A program made the position numbers and the translations under genes. 64,000 bases of DNA from assembly GCA_016987375.1 (NCBI GenBank), contig PJRA01000493.1, positions 287,852-351,851 on the forward strand. Reading direction: 5' to 3'. This document shows, piece by piece, positions 36,280-48,245 of the stretch. The stretch comes from Brachionus koreanus (lineage: Eukaryota > Rotifera > Eurotatoria > Ploima > Brachionidae). The notes below the pieces were generated by a model that did not search any database, was not told the DNA's origin, and saw only the letters and a list, made by a program, of their open reading frames with translations. Numbering within the stretch: the first letter of the stretch is position 1; every line of letters begins with the position of its first letter.

Positions 36280-37241
36280 TCAGTAAGGAAAAAAGTCTCG
36301 AGATTGGCATATTAGTATACTCTAGTATGATACCAGTGTGTTGGAAAATAGCTAATGTTACTCAAGTATAAAAGAAGAAAGGTGATAAAACAAATCCTGA
36401 AAACTATAATCAAATTTCGCTTTTATCGATATTAAAAAAAATAATGAAGAAGCTAAATTAGCTTCTCAAAGCTAAATTAGGAACACAAATTACTTTCTGT
36501 TCATCAACATGGATTTATGTATGGTAAATCCTGTGTAACGAACTTTATTACTGAAGCCTTGAATAGAGAATTCAGTGCTGTAGTAGCATTTTTAGTTTTC
36601 TCGAAGTCGTTTGATCGCGTTTCGCATAAGCTACTAAAGATCAAGTTAAAGAGCTATGGATTTACCGGTAAGCTTTTGGCGTGGCTCGAAAATTTTCTAC
36701 AAGATAGGAAACAGAGAGTAGTAAAAGATCAGTATGAATCTGATTGGATTGATGTGCTATGTGGGGTTCCAAAAGGTTCAGTACTTGATATTAAGATCAC
36801 ATTGACAAGATGGTTGAGTGGTCGAAACGTTGGAGTATAGAATTTAATGAATCCAAGTGTAGAGTAATGTATATTGGCAACTCAGAGATTGTTAGGCAAA
36901 AAATCTCAATGTTAAATGCAGATGATTTGATGATTAGCTGAGACTACTACTGAGCGCGATCTTGGTGTAATGATGAACATTCAACTCAAATGGAATGATC
37001 AAATCGACAACTGCGTTAAAAAAGCTAACAAGATGCTTGGTATGATCAAGAAATCGTCCGTGTATTGGGGTGCTCAATCGTTTTTGTAGCTTTACAAAGC
37101 ATATGTTAGACCGCATCTAGAATACTGTGCACCTGCCTGGAATCCTTATTTAAAGAAGGATATATTTAGACTTGAACAAGTACAAAGACGAGCAACGAAA
37201 CTTGTTCCATAAATAAGAAGTTTGAATAATGAGTCTTAGCT
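36280..37241 (+). pseudogene. CR1-like LINE reverse transcriptase lacking the catalytic core
   Basis: Broken frames give WKIANVT, KKKGDKTNPENY, then 36517-36780 MYGKSCVTNFITEALNREF, FDRVSHKLLKIKLKSYGF, then the WIDVLCGVPKGSVL block. The frame then jumps directly to [55 protein letters not shown] and [11 protein letters not shown]. The normal GPLLF...YADD segment between GSVL and the IDKM block has been deleted, so it cannot work. It runs into a 397-N gap. Confidence 0.88.
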
Positions 37242-37638
37242 NNNNNNNNNNNNNNNNNNNNNNNNNNNNNNNNNNNNNNNNNNNNNNNNNNNNNNNNNNN
37301 NNNNNNNNNNNNNNNNNNNNNNNNNNNNNNNNNNNNNNNNNNNNNNNNNNNNNNNNNNNNNNNNNNNNNNNNNNNNNNNNNNNNNNNNNNNNNNNNNNNN
37401 NNNNNNNNNNNNNNNNNNNNNNNNNNNNNNNNNNNNNNNNNNNNNNNNNNNNNNNNNNNNNNNNNNNNNNNNNNNNNNNNNNNNNNNNNNNNNNNNNNNN
37501 NNNNNNNNNNNNNNNNNNNNNNNNNNNNNNNNNNNNNNNNNNNNNNNNNNNNNNNNNNNNNNNNNNNNNNNNNNNNNNNNNNNNNNNNNNNNNNNNNNNN
37601 NNNNNNNNNNNNNNNNNNNNNNNNNNNNNNNNNNNNNN
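37242..37638. other. Assembly gap (397 N)
   Basis: Unknown sequence at the end of a LINE remnant. Runs of X translated across it are not genes. Confidence 1.
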
Positions 37639-37944
37639 TTTAAAAAAAGCACAAAAAAAAAAACATCAATAAGATTTTAATTGATTATTAATCTGATTTC
37701 CTTAAAAAAGAAGAATTTTTGCTTTAAATTTCACAAAGCCTAAGTAAATAAATTTATTATACTTTAAAGAAAATAGACTATGTATTAAAATACTGTTTTA
37801 GTCTTAGAAATAATCTTTTAACACATTAAATTCATCTTAACTCAATGATTAAAGTAAGCATTTTATTGTATAAAAAAAATTTTAATATAATTGAATTTTA
37901 TCTACTTACAAGATACAAATAAAAAAACATCATCTAAATTTGAT

Positions 37945-38400
37945 CAAAAATTTAAATTTGCCACAATATTTAATTTTCAAGAATAAGCCAACTGACAATT
38001 TAACATCTTACAGACCGATAGCCTGCCAAAAAAATGTAAAATTGCTCTGTTTGCAGATGATCTTTGCATATGGATTACAAGAACTTCAAAAAAAAATTGA
38101 GAATCTCTTTCAAGCTTCAATAAAAAAATCATGGAATTTTGCAAAAAATGGGACTTCAAAGATAAATAAAACAAAAACATGCCACATTACTTTTACAAGA
38201 GCTGGTGTCAGAAGCAACTATGAAAAAAAATACTCAATATCAACTCAATATCAATATCAAACAAGAAAAGGTACCACTAGAGCCGAATCCAACCTTTTTA
38301 GGCATCGAACTGGATCCAAAACTTGCATGTAAAAAAAATGCAAAACAGGATTTTGAGAATAATAGAATCTCCTCAGACTAACATTGATACTATCCACTGA
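37945..38400 (+). pseudogene. Jockey-like LINE reverse transcriptase fragment
   Basis: Residues NLTSYRPIA, then in another frame VKIALFADDLCIW (the catalytic FADD box), a helix with NLFQAS, MEFCKKWDFK, KTCHITFTRAGVRS, and LGIELDP-like remains near 38300. Multiple frameshifts are present. It differs from the neighbouring CR1-like copies (FADDLCIW, KxxFKINxxKTCxIxFTR) and so is a second LINE family. Its likely C-terminal continuation is at 39800-39970. Confidence 0.75.
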
Positions 38401-38409
38401 GTGCTAAAA

Positions 38410-39800
38410 ATTAATAAAATAAAAACTAACTCAGTATCATTAACTTCTATTGTATGCAAAGTCTTGGAGTCCATTATTAAAGAACCAATGTTAGAGCATT
38501 TGCTTTAAAAAAATTTAATATCTAAATCACAACACGGTTTCTTACCAAAAAATCATGCCTGACCAATTTATTGGAATCCATTGACTTTATTTCTGAAGCC
38601 ATATCATAAATGGTTTACCGGTTGACATCATCTACACAGGTTTCGCGAAAGCTTTCGATAAAGTTTCTCATAGAAAGCTTATGTATAAACTCAAATTTAT
38701 TGGATTTGGTGAAGGTCTGATAAATTGGATAAAGGCGTTTCTTGTAGGACGTTTACAAAGAGTTGTATTAGGAGATACCAGCTTAAGTTGGATAAAAGTT
38801 AAAAGTGGAGTTCCACAAGGTTCAGTGCTAGTTCAGTTCAGTGCCTCTCTTCTTTATTATTTATATAAACGATATGTTGAGTATTATCCAAAACAATTGT
38901 TAAGCCTTTGCTGATGATACGAAGATCTTGTCAACAATTGATATCTTGAACTCGAATTATAACCTACAATCGGATATAGATAAAGTGTGCAAATGGTCAA
39001 AAGAATGGTCGACTCAGTTAAATGTAGAAAAATCCAAAGTTGTTCATATTGGCAACAAAAATCCAGAGTTTGATTATAAAATTGATTCAAAAACCTTGAG
39101 TAAGTCAAATGTTGAAAGGGATTTGGACATTTACATTCAAAGTGATTTAAAATGGACTACTCAAGTCAAAAATGCTACAGTCAAAGCAAATAAAATGTTG
39201 GGCTTAATTAGGAAAGCATTTAAGTATCCTTGTAACGAGACTATCAAATTATTACATTGCTCAATGGTTAGACCACATCTAGAATATGCTGTATGTGCTT
39301 GGTGTCCCTATACAGAAAAGGACATAAATGAACTTGAAAGAGTTCAACGAAGAGCAACAAAGTTGATTCCAGAAATTCGTAATTTGGATTATCAACAACG
39401 CTTGTTAAGGCTAGATTTAACTAACTTGAGAACAAGAAGATTAAGAGGTGATCTAATCCAGATGTACAAATTGGTAAGCAATTACGAGCAAATTAAATTT
39501 AATAAAGGAATCAACTACAGTCTTAACACAAAACCTGGTAACAGAAGATATGAGTTGAGGAGAAATAGCTATTGTCTTACCCGTGAAAGAACTGTCTTCC
39601 AAGATTTAACTTTTTTACAAATAGAGTTGTAAATGGATGGAATAAACTGCCGGAAGATGTAGTAAATGCAAAGAGCATGAATAGTTTCAAAGCGAAGCTT
39701 GATAGTTGGTTGGCGAAACAAAAAGAAGCGACTGCTACAGCTCTTTAGAGCTATGCTTAGATATCATCTAAGCTGCAGTTTATACTACTACTACTACTAA
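38410..39800 (+). pseudogene. 5'-truncated CR1-like LINE with (TAC)n tail
   Basis: Starts at VSLTSIVCKVLESIIKEPML, continues with LISKSQHGFLP, FIGFGEGLINWIKAFLVG, WIKVKSGVPQGSVL, a frameshift, AFADDTKIL (catalytic box), then a long intact frame 38928-39632 ([76 protein letters not shown]). A frameshift at about 39610 precedes NRVVNGWNKLPEDVVN and the stop near 39750. The 3' end is a short (TAC)n/(ACT)n tail at 39782-39798, typical of CR1-type elements. It is the best-preserved LINE in the window but inactive. Confidence 0.88.
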
Positions 39801-39975
39801 AATAGAAGATAAATCAAACCAATTATTCATAAAATTTATGAAAACGAGAGCTCGATATAAATTAATCGCAGAAGATATAAAAGATTATTTCTTTAAACGA
39901 CCTAATGCAACACAAAAAAAATTCAGAACCGTTTTTGATAAACTGCAATTAAAAATTAAAAAATATTCCTAACAA
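39800..39975 (+). pseudogene. Probable C-terminal end of the Jockey-like LINE
   Basis: Open frame IEDKSNQLFIKFMKTRARYK, LIAEDIKDYFFKRPNATQKK, FRTVFDKLQLKIKKYS, then a stop. It directly follows the (TAC)n tail of the CR1-like LINE. The composition and position suggest it continues the fragment at 37945-38400, split by that insertion. The family assignment is tentative. Confidence 0.45.
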
Positions 39976-40257
39976 GCTCGCTGAAAAAAAGGCAGGTCGA
40001 AGCCGTTCGAAGCTGCCAAGAGGAACTTTTCCCTATAAATTATTTTTTAATCAAATAAATAATATCAAATTTTAAAGATAATAAAAACCAAAAAAAAAAC
40101 TATTTTATCAATTTAATTTAATTACTAATCAAATGGCATTAACAATTAATTGTAAATATGTTCCAACAAAATTATTAGCCTTGACAAATCAAATGAAAAA
40201 ATAAATAAGATTAAATGTAAATTATCATTTTAATTATCAATAGCTAAAAAATAAATC

Positions 40258-43200
40258 TTAAATAGAATATAATTTTTTAAATCTTTCTCCATTAGCACAT
40301 TTTTTAATTAACTCAGATAAAATTTGCTTTTGGTCTTTGTTAATGAACAATTTGGTAACTTCAAATCTCTGTGTTTTAGTAATCGCTTCCAAATAGTCGC
40401 ATATATTAAATTTTGCTGTCGATTCTTCACTGGCCAGTTTATACACACACTTAATCAATTTACTCAACATGTCATCATCCAGTTTAGAACCAATAAATTT
40501 ATGTAATTGATTTGGATCAACGTTAGCTATTAGTTTTGAATAATTGTCCAAATCGGAAGGATTAATTGAATTCCATGCTTGCAAAAATTCATATCCATTA
40601 GCTATTGATGAAAAATCATAATCTTTCTTGGGCACATTTAGAATAGGAACTGGTTGAACTGGTATTTTACGAGTTGGTTTATTCTCAGACTCTTGTTTAG
40701 TTTCAGTTTTCTCATTTATTTCCTCTATTTTTATTTTTTTCTCACTAGAGACATTATTTTTCTCGTTTAATAAAATTTCCAAATTTTTTAATTCATTTTT
40801 AGCGATTTGATTATTGCATTCAATAGATATTATTGTTTTCAAATCATTTATTGCTGACTCTAAATCGTTTTTGTCCTTATATGCCAAACCACGTCGGTAC
40901 AAAGCCTTGACATTGTTTTTTTCCTTTTCAAGGACATAACTACTGTCCTTAATAGCAAGATCAGGTTGTTTTAGCTTTACATAACACAGTGATCTATTTA
41001 AATAAGCTATTGTATTATTTTTATCGATCTCAATACAGTTTGAATAAAATTCACAAGCTTTTTCATAATTGTTATTTTTAAAAAATTCATTTCCTTTAGT
41101 TTTGAACTCTTCGTACAAATTATGGCCATTTTTTTGTACTAATTCATCATTAGGCACCGATGGTAGATTTCTTATTTTATCTAGTTTACCATTTTCTTTC
41201 AAAATGCTCTTTACTCTGTTAAAATTTAATTGAACATTTTTAAATTTATTATCTATTTTCATCAATGATTCATAATCTTTGAACGCTGCTTCATATTTTT
41301 CAATCATTTCAAGTGAATGAGCTTTTTTGAACAAAAGTTTACACTTTAAACCAACATTATTTTCAACCAGCTCTAAACCAGACTCACAATCTTTGATACA
41401 ATTTTTATAATCGCAAATATTTTGGTAACTAGTAGCTCGATTATTGAGTAAAACACTTAGATTTTGATTTATTTCAAACAAATGTTCTGATGTTTTTTTC
41501 AAATCTTGTAAAAGATCAATTGATTTGGTGTATAAATCAATAGCATCAGCATATTGACCGCTTGTAAAGAAAATAGTTGCTTTATCTTTTACTTGAATAA
41601 TGTTTTCAGGTAGTTGAAATATTTTTTCTTCTGAAACACTCTCTTTTTTTTTCTCTTGTTTGTCTTCTATTTTTACTTGTTCCTGAACAATTTCTATCAT
41701 TTCTTTTTCAGGCTCACTAGGCTTTTGAACTAATGGTTGGTCCTCTTCTCCTTCAGCAATTGGTATTATTTTATTTTCTTCTTCAGATTCTTCATCGCTT
41801 CCATCCGTTTCCTCAATTTGAAGTCTTTTACCACCAGCCGATTTCAACTTTTGCATATCATCCAAGTGTTTTTCAAAATCAGAATTAATTTGATCTTTCA
41901 ATTGCTTAAATAAACAATTACTTTTTGTTTTAACTGCAATTAACTTTTATTTTTAATACTTGAGCTTTCTTGTCCGATGAATCTAGTTTTAAACAAGTTT
42001 CAATATCCATTAAAGCTTTATCGAAATTCTTTTGCTTGTGCAAAGCTGTTGCCCGTCTCAACAAAGCCTTAAAATTGTCTTTTTCGTATTTTAATACTTC
42101 ATTACAGTCTTGGATTGCTTTGTCCCAATTTTCCAGTTTAATATCTAATTTTTTGAGCAAAAAATAATAAGCTAAAAATAATATATTCTATGTTCTAGTT
42201 TTTACAAGCCAAAGCACGGTTATTGTAAGAAGCTGCTGTAGGCAAATACTTAATGCTTCGTGTGTAGTAAGTAATTGCTTCATGAAAGCATGCAGCTGCA
42301 AACGCCTCGTTTCCTTTGCACTTTTCTTGATCAGCCTTTAAGCTTTTAGTCTCTTCGTCCAAATCTTTAAAAAAATTGTTAATTGAATAACAAAAAACCA
42401 AAAATTTAAGCCTTATTATTTTGATATATTTTTTTATTTTTTAAAAATAAAATTTCGGAGGGGTTCCCAAGGCATGCTAAAAATTAAGTTAATGTACAAT
42501 TACTCAGTCTTGAAAAATTAATTAGAAGCTTTTTCAAATAGAAACTTCAACAATTTTTTTTTTCTTAAGAAAAAATTTTAAAATTAGTCAGAATTCATTT
42601 TTAACTCTCTTAAACTTTAACTAAACTAACTTTATTAGGTCAACATTGTTTGTTGTACTATTTATGTATTACAGAACTAGAAAAAACCTTTAGAAAAAAA
42701 AGGAATAAGCTTTACTAGTATAAATTTTAGTGTTGGGTACCGTCATTGACGACCACTGGGCCGCGATAACTTCGTGTTGGCCGTTTTGATGGCCGTGTAC
42801 AAAAACAAAATTTTTAAAATATTCAAATATAAAAATTCAATAAATAGAATTGAGTATAAAAAAAATGCAAAATTTAAGAAAAAAAGATTTTCCCCCACTA
42901 CCCTCAAGACGGCCACCATATGGTGGTCGAGTGGCCGTCACTAACATTATCCAACACTAATTAATTTCAGTTCTTTTTTTAACTTTTTTTCTGAATCCAA
43001 ATTAATTTCAATCAAAAGTATCTTCCTAAATAATAAAAAATGTTAATGAATGATTTAAAATCTACAAGACTTTTAAATTTCACCAAATTTTTAAAATAGC
43101 TTGACAATTTTTGAATATATAAAATTTTAGCTTAACAAAATATACACCTTCAAAAAAATAAAAATTTCAGAAATCAAAAAAAAATTCTTTAACATTCTAA

Positions 43201-44211
43201 AAAATTGTTTTTAGATTTTTTTTTGAAAAATATTTTAAAAATTAGTTTGCATTGTTTGTAGACAAATTTAGAAGAAAAAATTTCAACTTATTTTTTTCGT
43301 ACTTTCAGTATTTATTTCCTTGGGCAAATCTTTAATTAAAGATTTGGATAAATTTTTGCCATGATTTACAGCAGATTTTTCTTCTTTGATTTTTGAAAAT
43401 GTTTCAATGTTTTCTTTCTCTTCTAGCTCTTTATCAATTTGTTTCTCGATCCTTCAAATAAAAATCAACTAAATTAAATTTTAACAAGTTAAAGCTAACT
43501 TTTCCCATTCTCTGTAATCTTTTGGCTTGACTGATTTTTTTGCCGATTGACTATTTTTACTCACCTAGATAAAAAATAAATATAAATGATATTTAGAAAA
43601 AAAAATTAATTTACTTGAATTAGATCTGCTGATTTACCAGAAGCTATTATATTTGTTTGCTTTGCCGATCTAATCGGCGGTACCTTATCTTCATTAATTG
43701 CTACTTCAGTTTTAGACACCATTTTTTTTTCCAAATTTGGTATTTCTTTGACAAAATCCTTTAAAAAATTAAAATTTTAACTCATTGATTATTGTTAAAA
43801 AATATAGAATTTACTAAAATTTCATTATCAATCATTTCACGCTCGTTTTTGCTCAACGCTTGCTTCGTATAAATAGGTATATCTCTTCTCAAAACGCGGC
43901 TTAATTAAATTAAATGTAACTAAGATGAATAGAGAAAAAATTTTAAAAAAATTTTACCTATTTGGAGATAAAGTTTTTATTTTGTTATGAACAATATTTT
44001 CTAGATCGGGATACTTTCCCTCAGCACCAGAACTAAAATTATTAGTACAAATGACAAAGAAAATAAAAAAAAATCAAACTAACACCAATACTCGGTATAT
44101 TTTTTCAAGTTCTTTCACATTGTTGCATTTTTCTACATATTTGAAGTCCAAGTTTTCAAGCGGGATATCATGCTTTTTTCTAGCATCTGTTAGAAAATCA
44201 ACATTGGTCAT
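40258..44211 (-). CDS. SPAG1: Sperm-associated antigen 1, TPR co-chaperone for dynein arm assembly
   Basis: Nine exons: 44211-44084, 44032-43958, 43899-43815, 43758-43615, 43564-43500, 43451-43303, 42364-42206, 42144-41945 and 41904-40258; 883 residues (human 926), all phases consistent. N-terminus: IPLENLDFKYVEKCNNVKEL and SGAEGKYPDLENIV match SPAG1 residues before the TPRs. PKDYREWEK follows. TPR block 1: KGNEAFAAACFHEAITYYTR, NNRALAYIKLENWDKAIQDC. Two further TPR blocks lie in exon 9 (AIDLYTKSIDLL and KGNEFFKNNNYEKACEFYSN). C-terminal RPAP3_C-like domain: NGYEFLQAWNSI to ERFKKLY. SPAG1 acts with R2TP and HSP90 in cytoplasmic pre-assembly of axonemal dynein arms, so this animal has motile cilia. 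Exon 6 has two possible donors in the same phase. A MITE lies in the 0.94-kb intron 6. Confidence 0.96.
42727..42960 (+). mobile_element. MITE family 2, complete copy in SPAG1 intron 6
   Basis: The left end is TTAGTGTTGGGTACCGTCAT, TGACGACCACTGGGCC. The right end on the minus strand is TTAGTGTTGGATAATGTTAG, TGACGGCCACTCGACC. It is 234 bp with GC-richer ends and an AT-rich core (CAAATATAAAAATTC). A second, truncated copy is at 19765-19897. Confidence 0.82.
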
Positions 44212-46376
44212 TTTAAAAGTATTGTCCGTAATTTGCTCAAAAAAATTTTATTTATTTGAGTTTTCTAGAATTTTAAATTTAAAAAAATATATTCAAAAGT
44301 ACATGAATCTACTTTAGAAAGAATTTTTAAATTTAACTTGAGTTTTGTTTTGGTTTCTATAGAAACTTGTGCAGCATAGTCAAATGTCCATATAATGAAT
44401 AAAATGAGAATCATCAGGATAAGTTTGCTTCTTTTCAATTAAAATTATTTTTTTGTTTTAAATAAAATTTAATCAATAAAAACTGGTTTAATTAAATTTT
44501 TATCTTAATACTAGAATTGATTATAAATCAAAAGTCTAAAGTCAAGTAAATGACTAAAAATTTTTGTTTTTTGATCGCCGTTTAGATCGCTTCATAGATA
44601 GAAAAAAAGAAAATCTTTTTTTTTATTAACTGAGCAAATAGAAAAGTCTCACTTCTACCCATGCCATTATTTACGAAAATAACTATTTAACTTAAAAAAA
44701 TTATTTTTTCTAATTTTTTTCATCATAATTTGTAAAATAAAATAACAAAATTTTTTGTAACATTTATTCAATGAAATATAAAATCTGAAATTTTTAAAAA
44801 TTTTTTAAAAAATTAGTAATTGATTTTTTTTTATTTGTAGTTATTGCCGGTACTGTGAAATCCAAAAAAAATCAAAAATCTTCTTTATCGATAAATTAAA
44901 ATTGACTAAAATATAATATATTAAATAAAATCCTGCAAAAAAGGTTCAACCAACTTTTTCATTGAAAAAAAATTCTTTCTTTTTTTTAGTAAATTAAATC
45001 AATAATCAATTAAAATTTTATTGATTTTAAAGGCTTTGTGTAACAAAACTATGTTATAAAAAATGTTGAGTTTTATTTAGTTACAATAAAATTTAATTTC
45101 TTTTGTTTTTTTTGTAAATCAAGATCACAATAACTTTAAAATTAGTCCGTAAATAAAATCAATATTTCTAACTAATTTCAAACTATATTAATTGTCGCTT
45201 TTTGGGCAAATTGAAGTTAAAATGACCATGCTAAAATATTTTCATTAAAGAAGGTTTTTAAATCTTTTTTTTTAGAAATATTTTTTAAAGTAAAAATTCA
45301 ATGTTTAACTTAATTTTTAATGTATGCATTCTTTGCAAAATTTTTATGAATGCAGAAATTTGCACAATGCTTCGGTATGACTTAACATGTAATGTTACAC
45401 ATGAAAATATGTCTCTGCATTTATTTTTTGTTTCCAAATTTAGAAAATAAAAAAAATTTCAAAACAAAGCTTATTTTAGTCATTAAAAATAAGCACTTTT
45501 AATTTTATATTTTAGTTTTATTCAATTAATTAAGATATTCTATAGCCATGCTGATTTTCGAAAATTTTATTTATTCTAAAATAGTTGTATACAAAAATAT
45601 ATCAAAAAAAAAAAATTATACATTTTTCGGGATATTTTACTCAACCCTTACCTTATCTATGTTTCAGATTAGGGCTGTCGCTTGAAATGTGTCGAAAACA
45701 AGATCAACGAACTCCCCTATTATCTTTATTGGCTATCATAGAACAAATTATAATCTACTATTATTTTTAGTTTAATTAAAAATTAAGGGGTTTAAGTAAC
45801 TTAATTTTTAGCTCAATAAAAATTAAATAAATAATGTTTTTGAATGAGAATTTATTAGATTTTAGAAAGGACAAGTTTATAAGGTCAAAATAGATTAAAC
45901 TTTAGTTAAGCATTATTCAATTCTCAGCGGTGCATATACTTAAAATTAGAAACCAACAATTTTGCGAATTTTCAATAGAATTTTAATGCCTGAAAGAATC
46001 TTAAAAATTTAATCTACTTAGGTCTATACTAAGCTCTCAAAACTGACGGTTTTTTAAAAATAATTCAAGTATTCAAAATAATTTAATAACCAAGAACTAA
46101 TAATTTTTTTAATTTCATTTTATTGTACATTAAGCTAAATTTAGGTCAACATTAGCGTCAAGAATCGCCAAGACTTGAATTTCTGAGTTAGAAAACAAGA
46201 TAGTCCATAAAAATAACCATTGAACCATTAAAAATGTTTCTTTATCTTCTAAACACATTTTCCTATAAATTCTTCATAAATTCAAAAATCTAAAAAATAA
46301 AATAAAATTTTCAAGTTACATTTGTCTACTAAATGCAAGATTTCTCTAGATATTCAAGACAAACACTAATTAAAAA
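44212..46376. other. Head-to-head spacer between SPAG1 and SLC5-like gene
   Basis: 2.2 kb of AT-rich DNA holding the promoters of both genes. An acceptor-like AATTCTAG precedes the SPAG1 start by about 65 bases on the minus strand. No other gene, RNA or repeat is recognised. Confidence 0.45.
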
Positions 46377-48245
46377 ATGATCGAAGACCAAATATCATTT
46401 TGGATTTTTATGGCCTTTTTTGGTGTTTTATCCATTCTAAAAACAGTCAATAAATTTATTGAAGACTCAAGAGAAGAACAGAGCTCAAATGAACAATCAG
46501 AAAATTGGCATCGAGTTTATACAATTTCAGAAAATTTTAAAAAAGCCAGCCGGATCAATGAATACAATGTAGAAAGCAGAAATAAACCAGAAGTTCACAT
46601 TAAAAAAAAGCAAAAAAAACACCTAGTCAAATCTATTATTAACTATTCGATTTCATTTAATTCTTCATTTTTGGTGGCCGGTTCTTTGAGTGAAACCTAT
46701 TTGCATGGAGTTCGTATAGCTGGAAACATAATTTCAATCTTTATAGGACAAATCTATGCCTACTTTATTATTCATCCTTTCATGTACAGTCTAAGAGACC
46801 AAATTAAGTCTCCATACGACTATTTGGAAAAAAGGTACAATAAGCGATACATTAAATCACTTAGTTCCATGGTTGGAATGCTATTCTACTTTATATTTTT
46901 ATCACTTTACCTTTGGGGATGCACAGCCATGGTTCAAATTATATATCCAGATTTACCGTTATCATTGATTAATGCAATTATAGGAATTTATTCAACTGCC
47001 GGTACTCTGTTAGGAGGTCTCATTCAATCAACTAAAATAAATGTTTTTCAATTTTTTATTCTATGCATTGGCTTGCTTACAGCTATGCAAATAACTTTAT
47101 TCAAAAACCGAAGCACTTCCCTTGTGCAATTGTGGAATTTAGCTGAGCTAAATCAAAGAACAACTTTTTTTGACACAAGCACAGATTTTTATTCACACTA
47201 TACAATTTTGAATCAGGTAGTATCTCTGCCAATGGCTTGGTGCTCTAAATTGGGATTATTTGTAGTCGATTTTTCTAGATATAACTCTATTGATAATAAG
47301 AAAAAATCTAAAATTTTATTTTTGTCCAACATACCAGCAATGGTTTTTTTAAATTTAATTCTAATAATGGCCGGGGGATTTGTTTGTTTTCTTTACTTTT
47401 TTGGATGTGATCCTTTGATGCGCAAGCAAATAAAAAACAAAAATCAAATAGGAGTCTACTGGTTGAATTTGGTTTTATCACGAAATCTACCATTTTTTAG
47501 TGGAATTTTATTTGCTTCAATAATTTATTACTCAATTGTTCAGCACTCATTAGGCCTGAATTTTTGTGCCAAATCGATCATAAAAGAAACAATAGGTCCA
47601 AATGTAATTAATCGTTTTAAAATAAGCGAAAAATTTAAAATTTTAATAAAAAAAATTCTTCTTGTATGCATGGGTATAGCAAGTTTGCTTTTGTCCCAAG
47701 CCTTTCAGTATGGCAAAAAGACAATGTTGTCTTATTTTTTCATGTTTAATAATCTGATAAACTCACCGCTATTGGGACTTTTTTTGCTCTCAATGTTCAT
47801 TCCATATGCCAATCATGTGGGCGCAGCAGCTGCTTTTGTTCTAAATTTGCTTATAAATTTTTGGTTCGGCTCTAGTTTAATGTTTAACCAAACGAAACCT
47901 CAAGAGTTTGTCAGGAATACAGTTTTATGCGCCAAATCTTCCAGTCAATTTTTATACAACATTTCAAGATTGCAATCGCTCAACACCAAGTTTTTATTAG
48001 AGAACCAAGACTCAGAAGAACAAGTAAACTACTATTTAAAAGATGAATTGCTTTCAAATATTTATTCAATTACGCCAATATGGTATTGCCTATTTAGCGT
48101 GGTATTTATAATAGTTTTTGGAACGTTGTTCAGTTTAATTTATTCACTGATTAGTTCTGGTGGCTTAGATGCTGATGTAAAATACAAGGAAAGCAGAAGA
48201 AAATTAATGTTTTATTACAGATTTAAGCATTGTTTTCGAAAATAA
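46377..48245 (+). CDS. Divergent SLC5-like sodium/solute symporter
   Basis: Intronless, 622 residues with about 12-13 hydrophobic segments. Family marks: LVAGSLSETYLHGVRIAGNI (core TM3 region), SPYDYLEKRYNKRYIK (SxYEYLExRF in relatives), GGLIQSTKINVFQFFI (GGLxAVxxTDVxQ), FSRYNSIDNKKKSKI, FGCDPLMRKQIKNKNQ (DCDPxxxxxVxxxDQ), and NHVGAAAAFVLNL. This points to the SLC5A5/6/8/12 branch (iodide, multivitamin or monocarboxylate transporters), but the substrate cannot be told. The stretch that supplies the second Na+ site (TLSTxSTSIN in relatives) is IIYYSIVQHSLGLN, without the Ser/Thr pair, and there is a non-hydrophobic insertion at residues 33-80. A non-transporting or Na+-independent protein is possible. 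Confidence 0.85.
   Translation: MIEDQISFWIFMAFFGVLSILKTVNKFIEDSREEQSSNEQSENWHRVYTISENFKKASRINEYNVESRNKPEVHIKKKQKKHLVKSIINYSISFNSSFLVAGSLSETYLHGVRIAGNIISIFIGQIYAYFIIHPFMYSLRDQIKSPYDYLEKRYNKRYIKSLSSMVGMLFYFIFLSLYLWGCTAMVQIIYPDLPLSLINAIIGIYSTAGTLLGGLIQSTKINVFQFFILCIGLLTAMQITLFKNRSTSLVQLWNLAELNQRTTFFDTSTDFYSHYTILNQVVSLPMAWCSKLGLFVVDFSRYNSIDNKKKSKILFLSNIPAMVFLNLILIMAGGFVCFLYFFGCDPLMRKQIKNKNQIGVYWLNLVLSRNLPFFSGILFASIIYYSIVQHSLGLNFCAKSIIKETIGPNVINRFKISEKFKILIKKILLVCMGIASLLLSQAFQYGKKTMLSYFFMFNNLINSPLLGLFLLSMFIPYANHVGAAAAFVLNLLINFWFGSSLMFNQTKPQEFVRNTVLCAKSSSQFLYNISRLQSLNTKFLLENQDSEEQVNYYLKDELLSNIYSITPIWYCLFSVVFIIVFGTLFSLIYSLISSGGLDADVKYKESRRKLMFYYRFKHCFRK

Noticed and set aside
37229..37672. Open reading frames of X residues on both strands
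   Set aside because: They are artefacts of the 397-N assembly gap.
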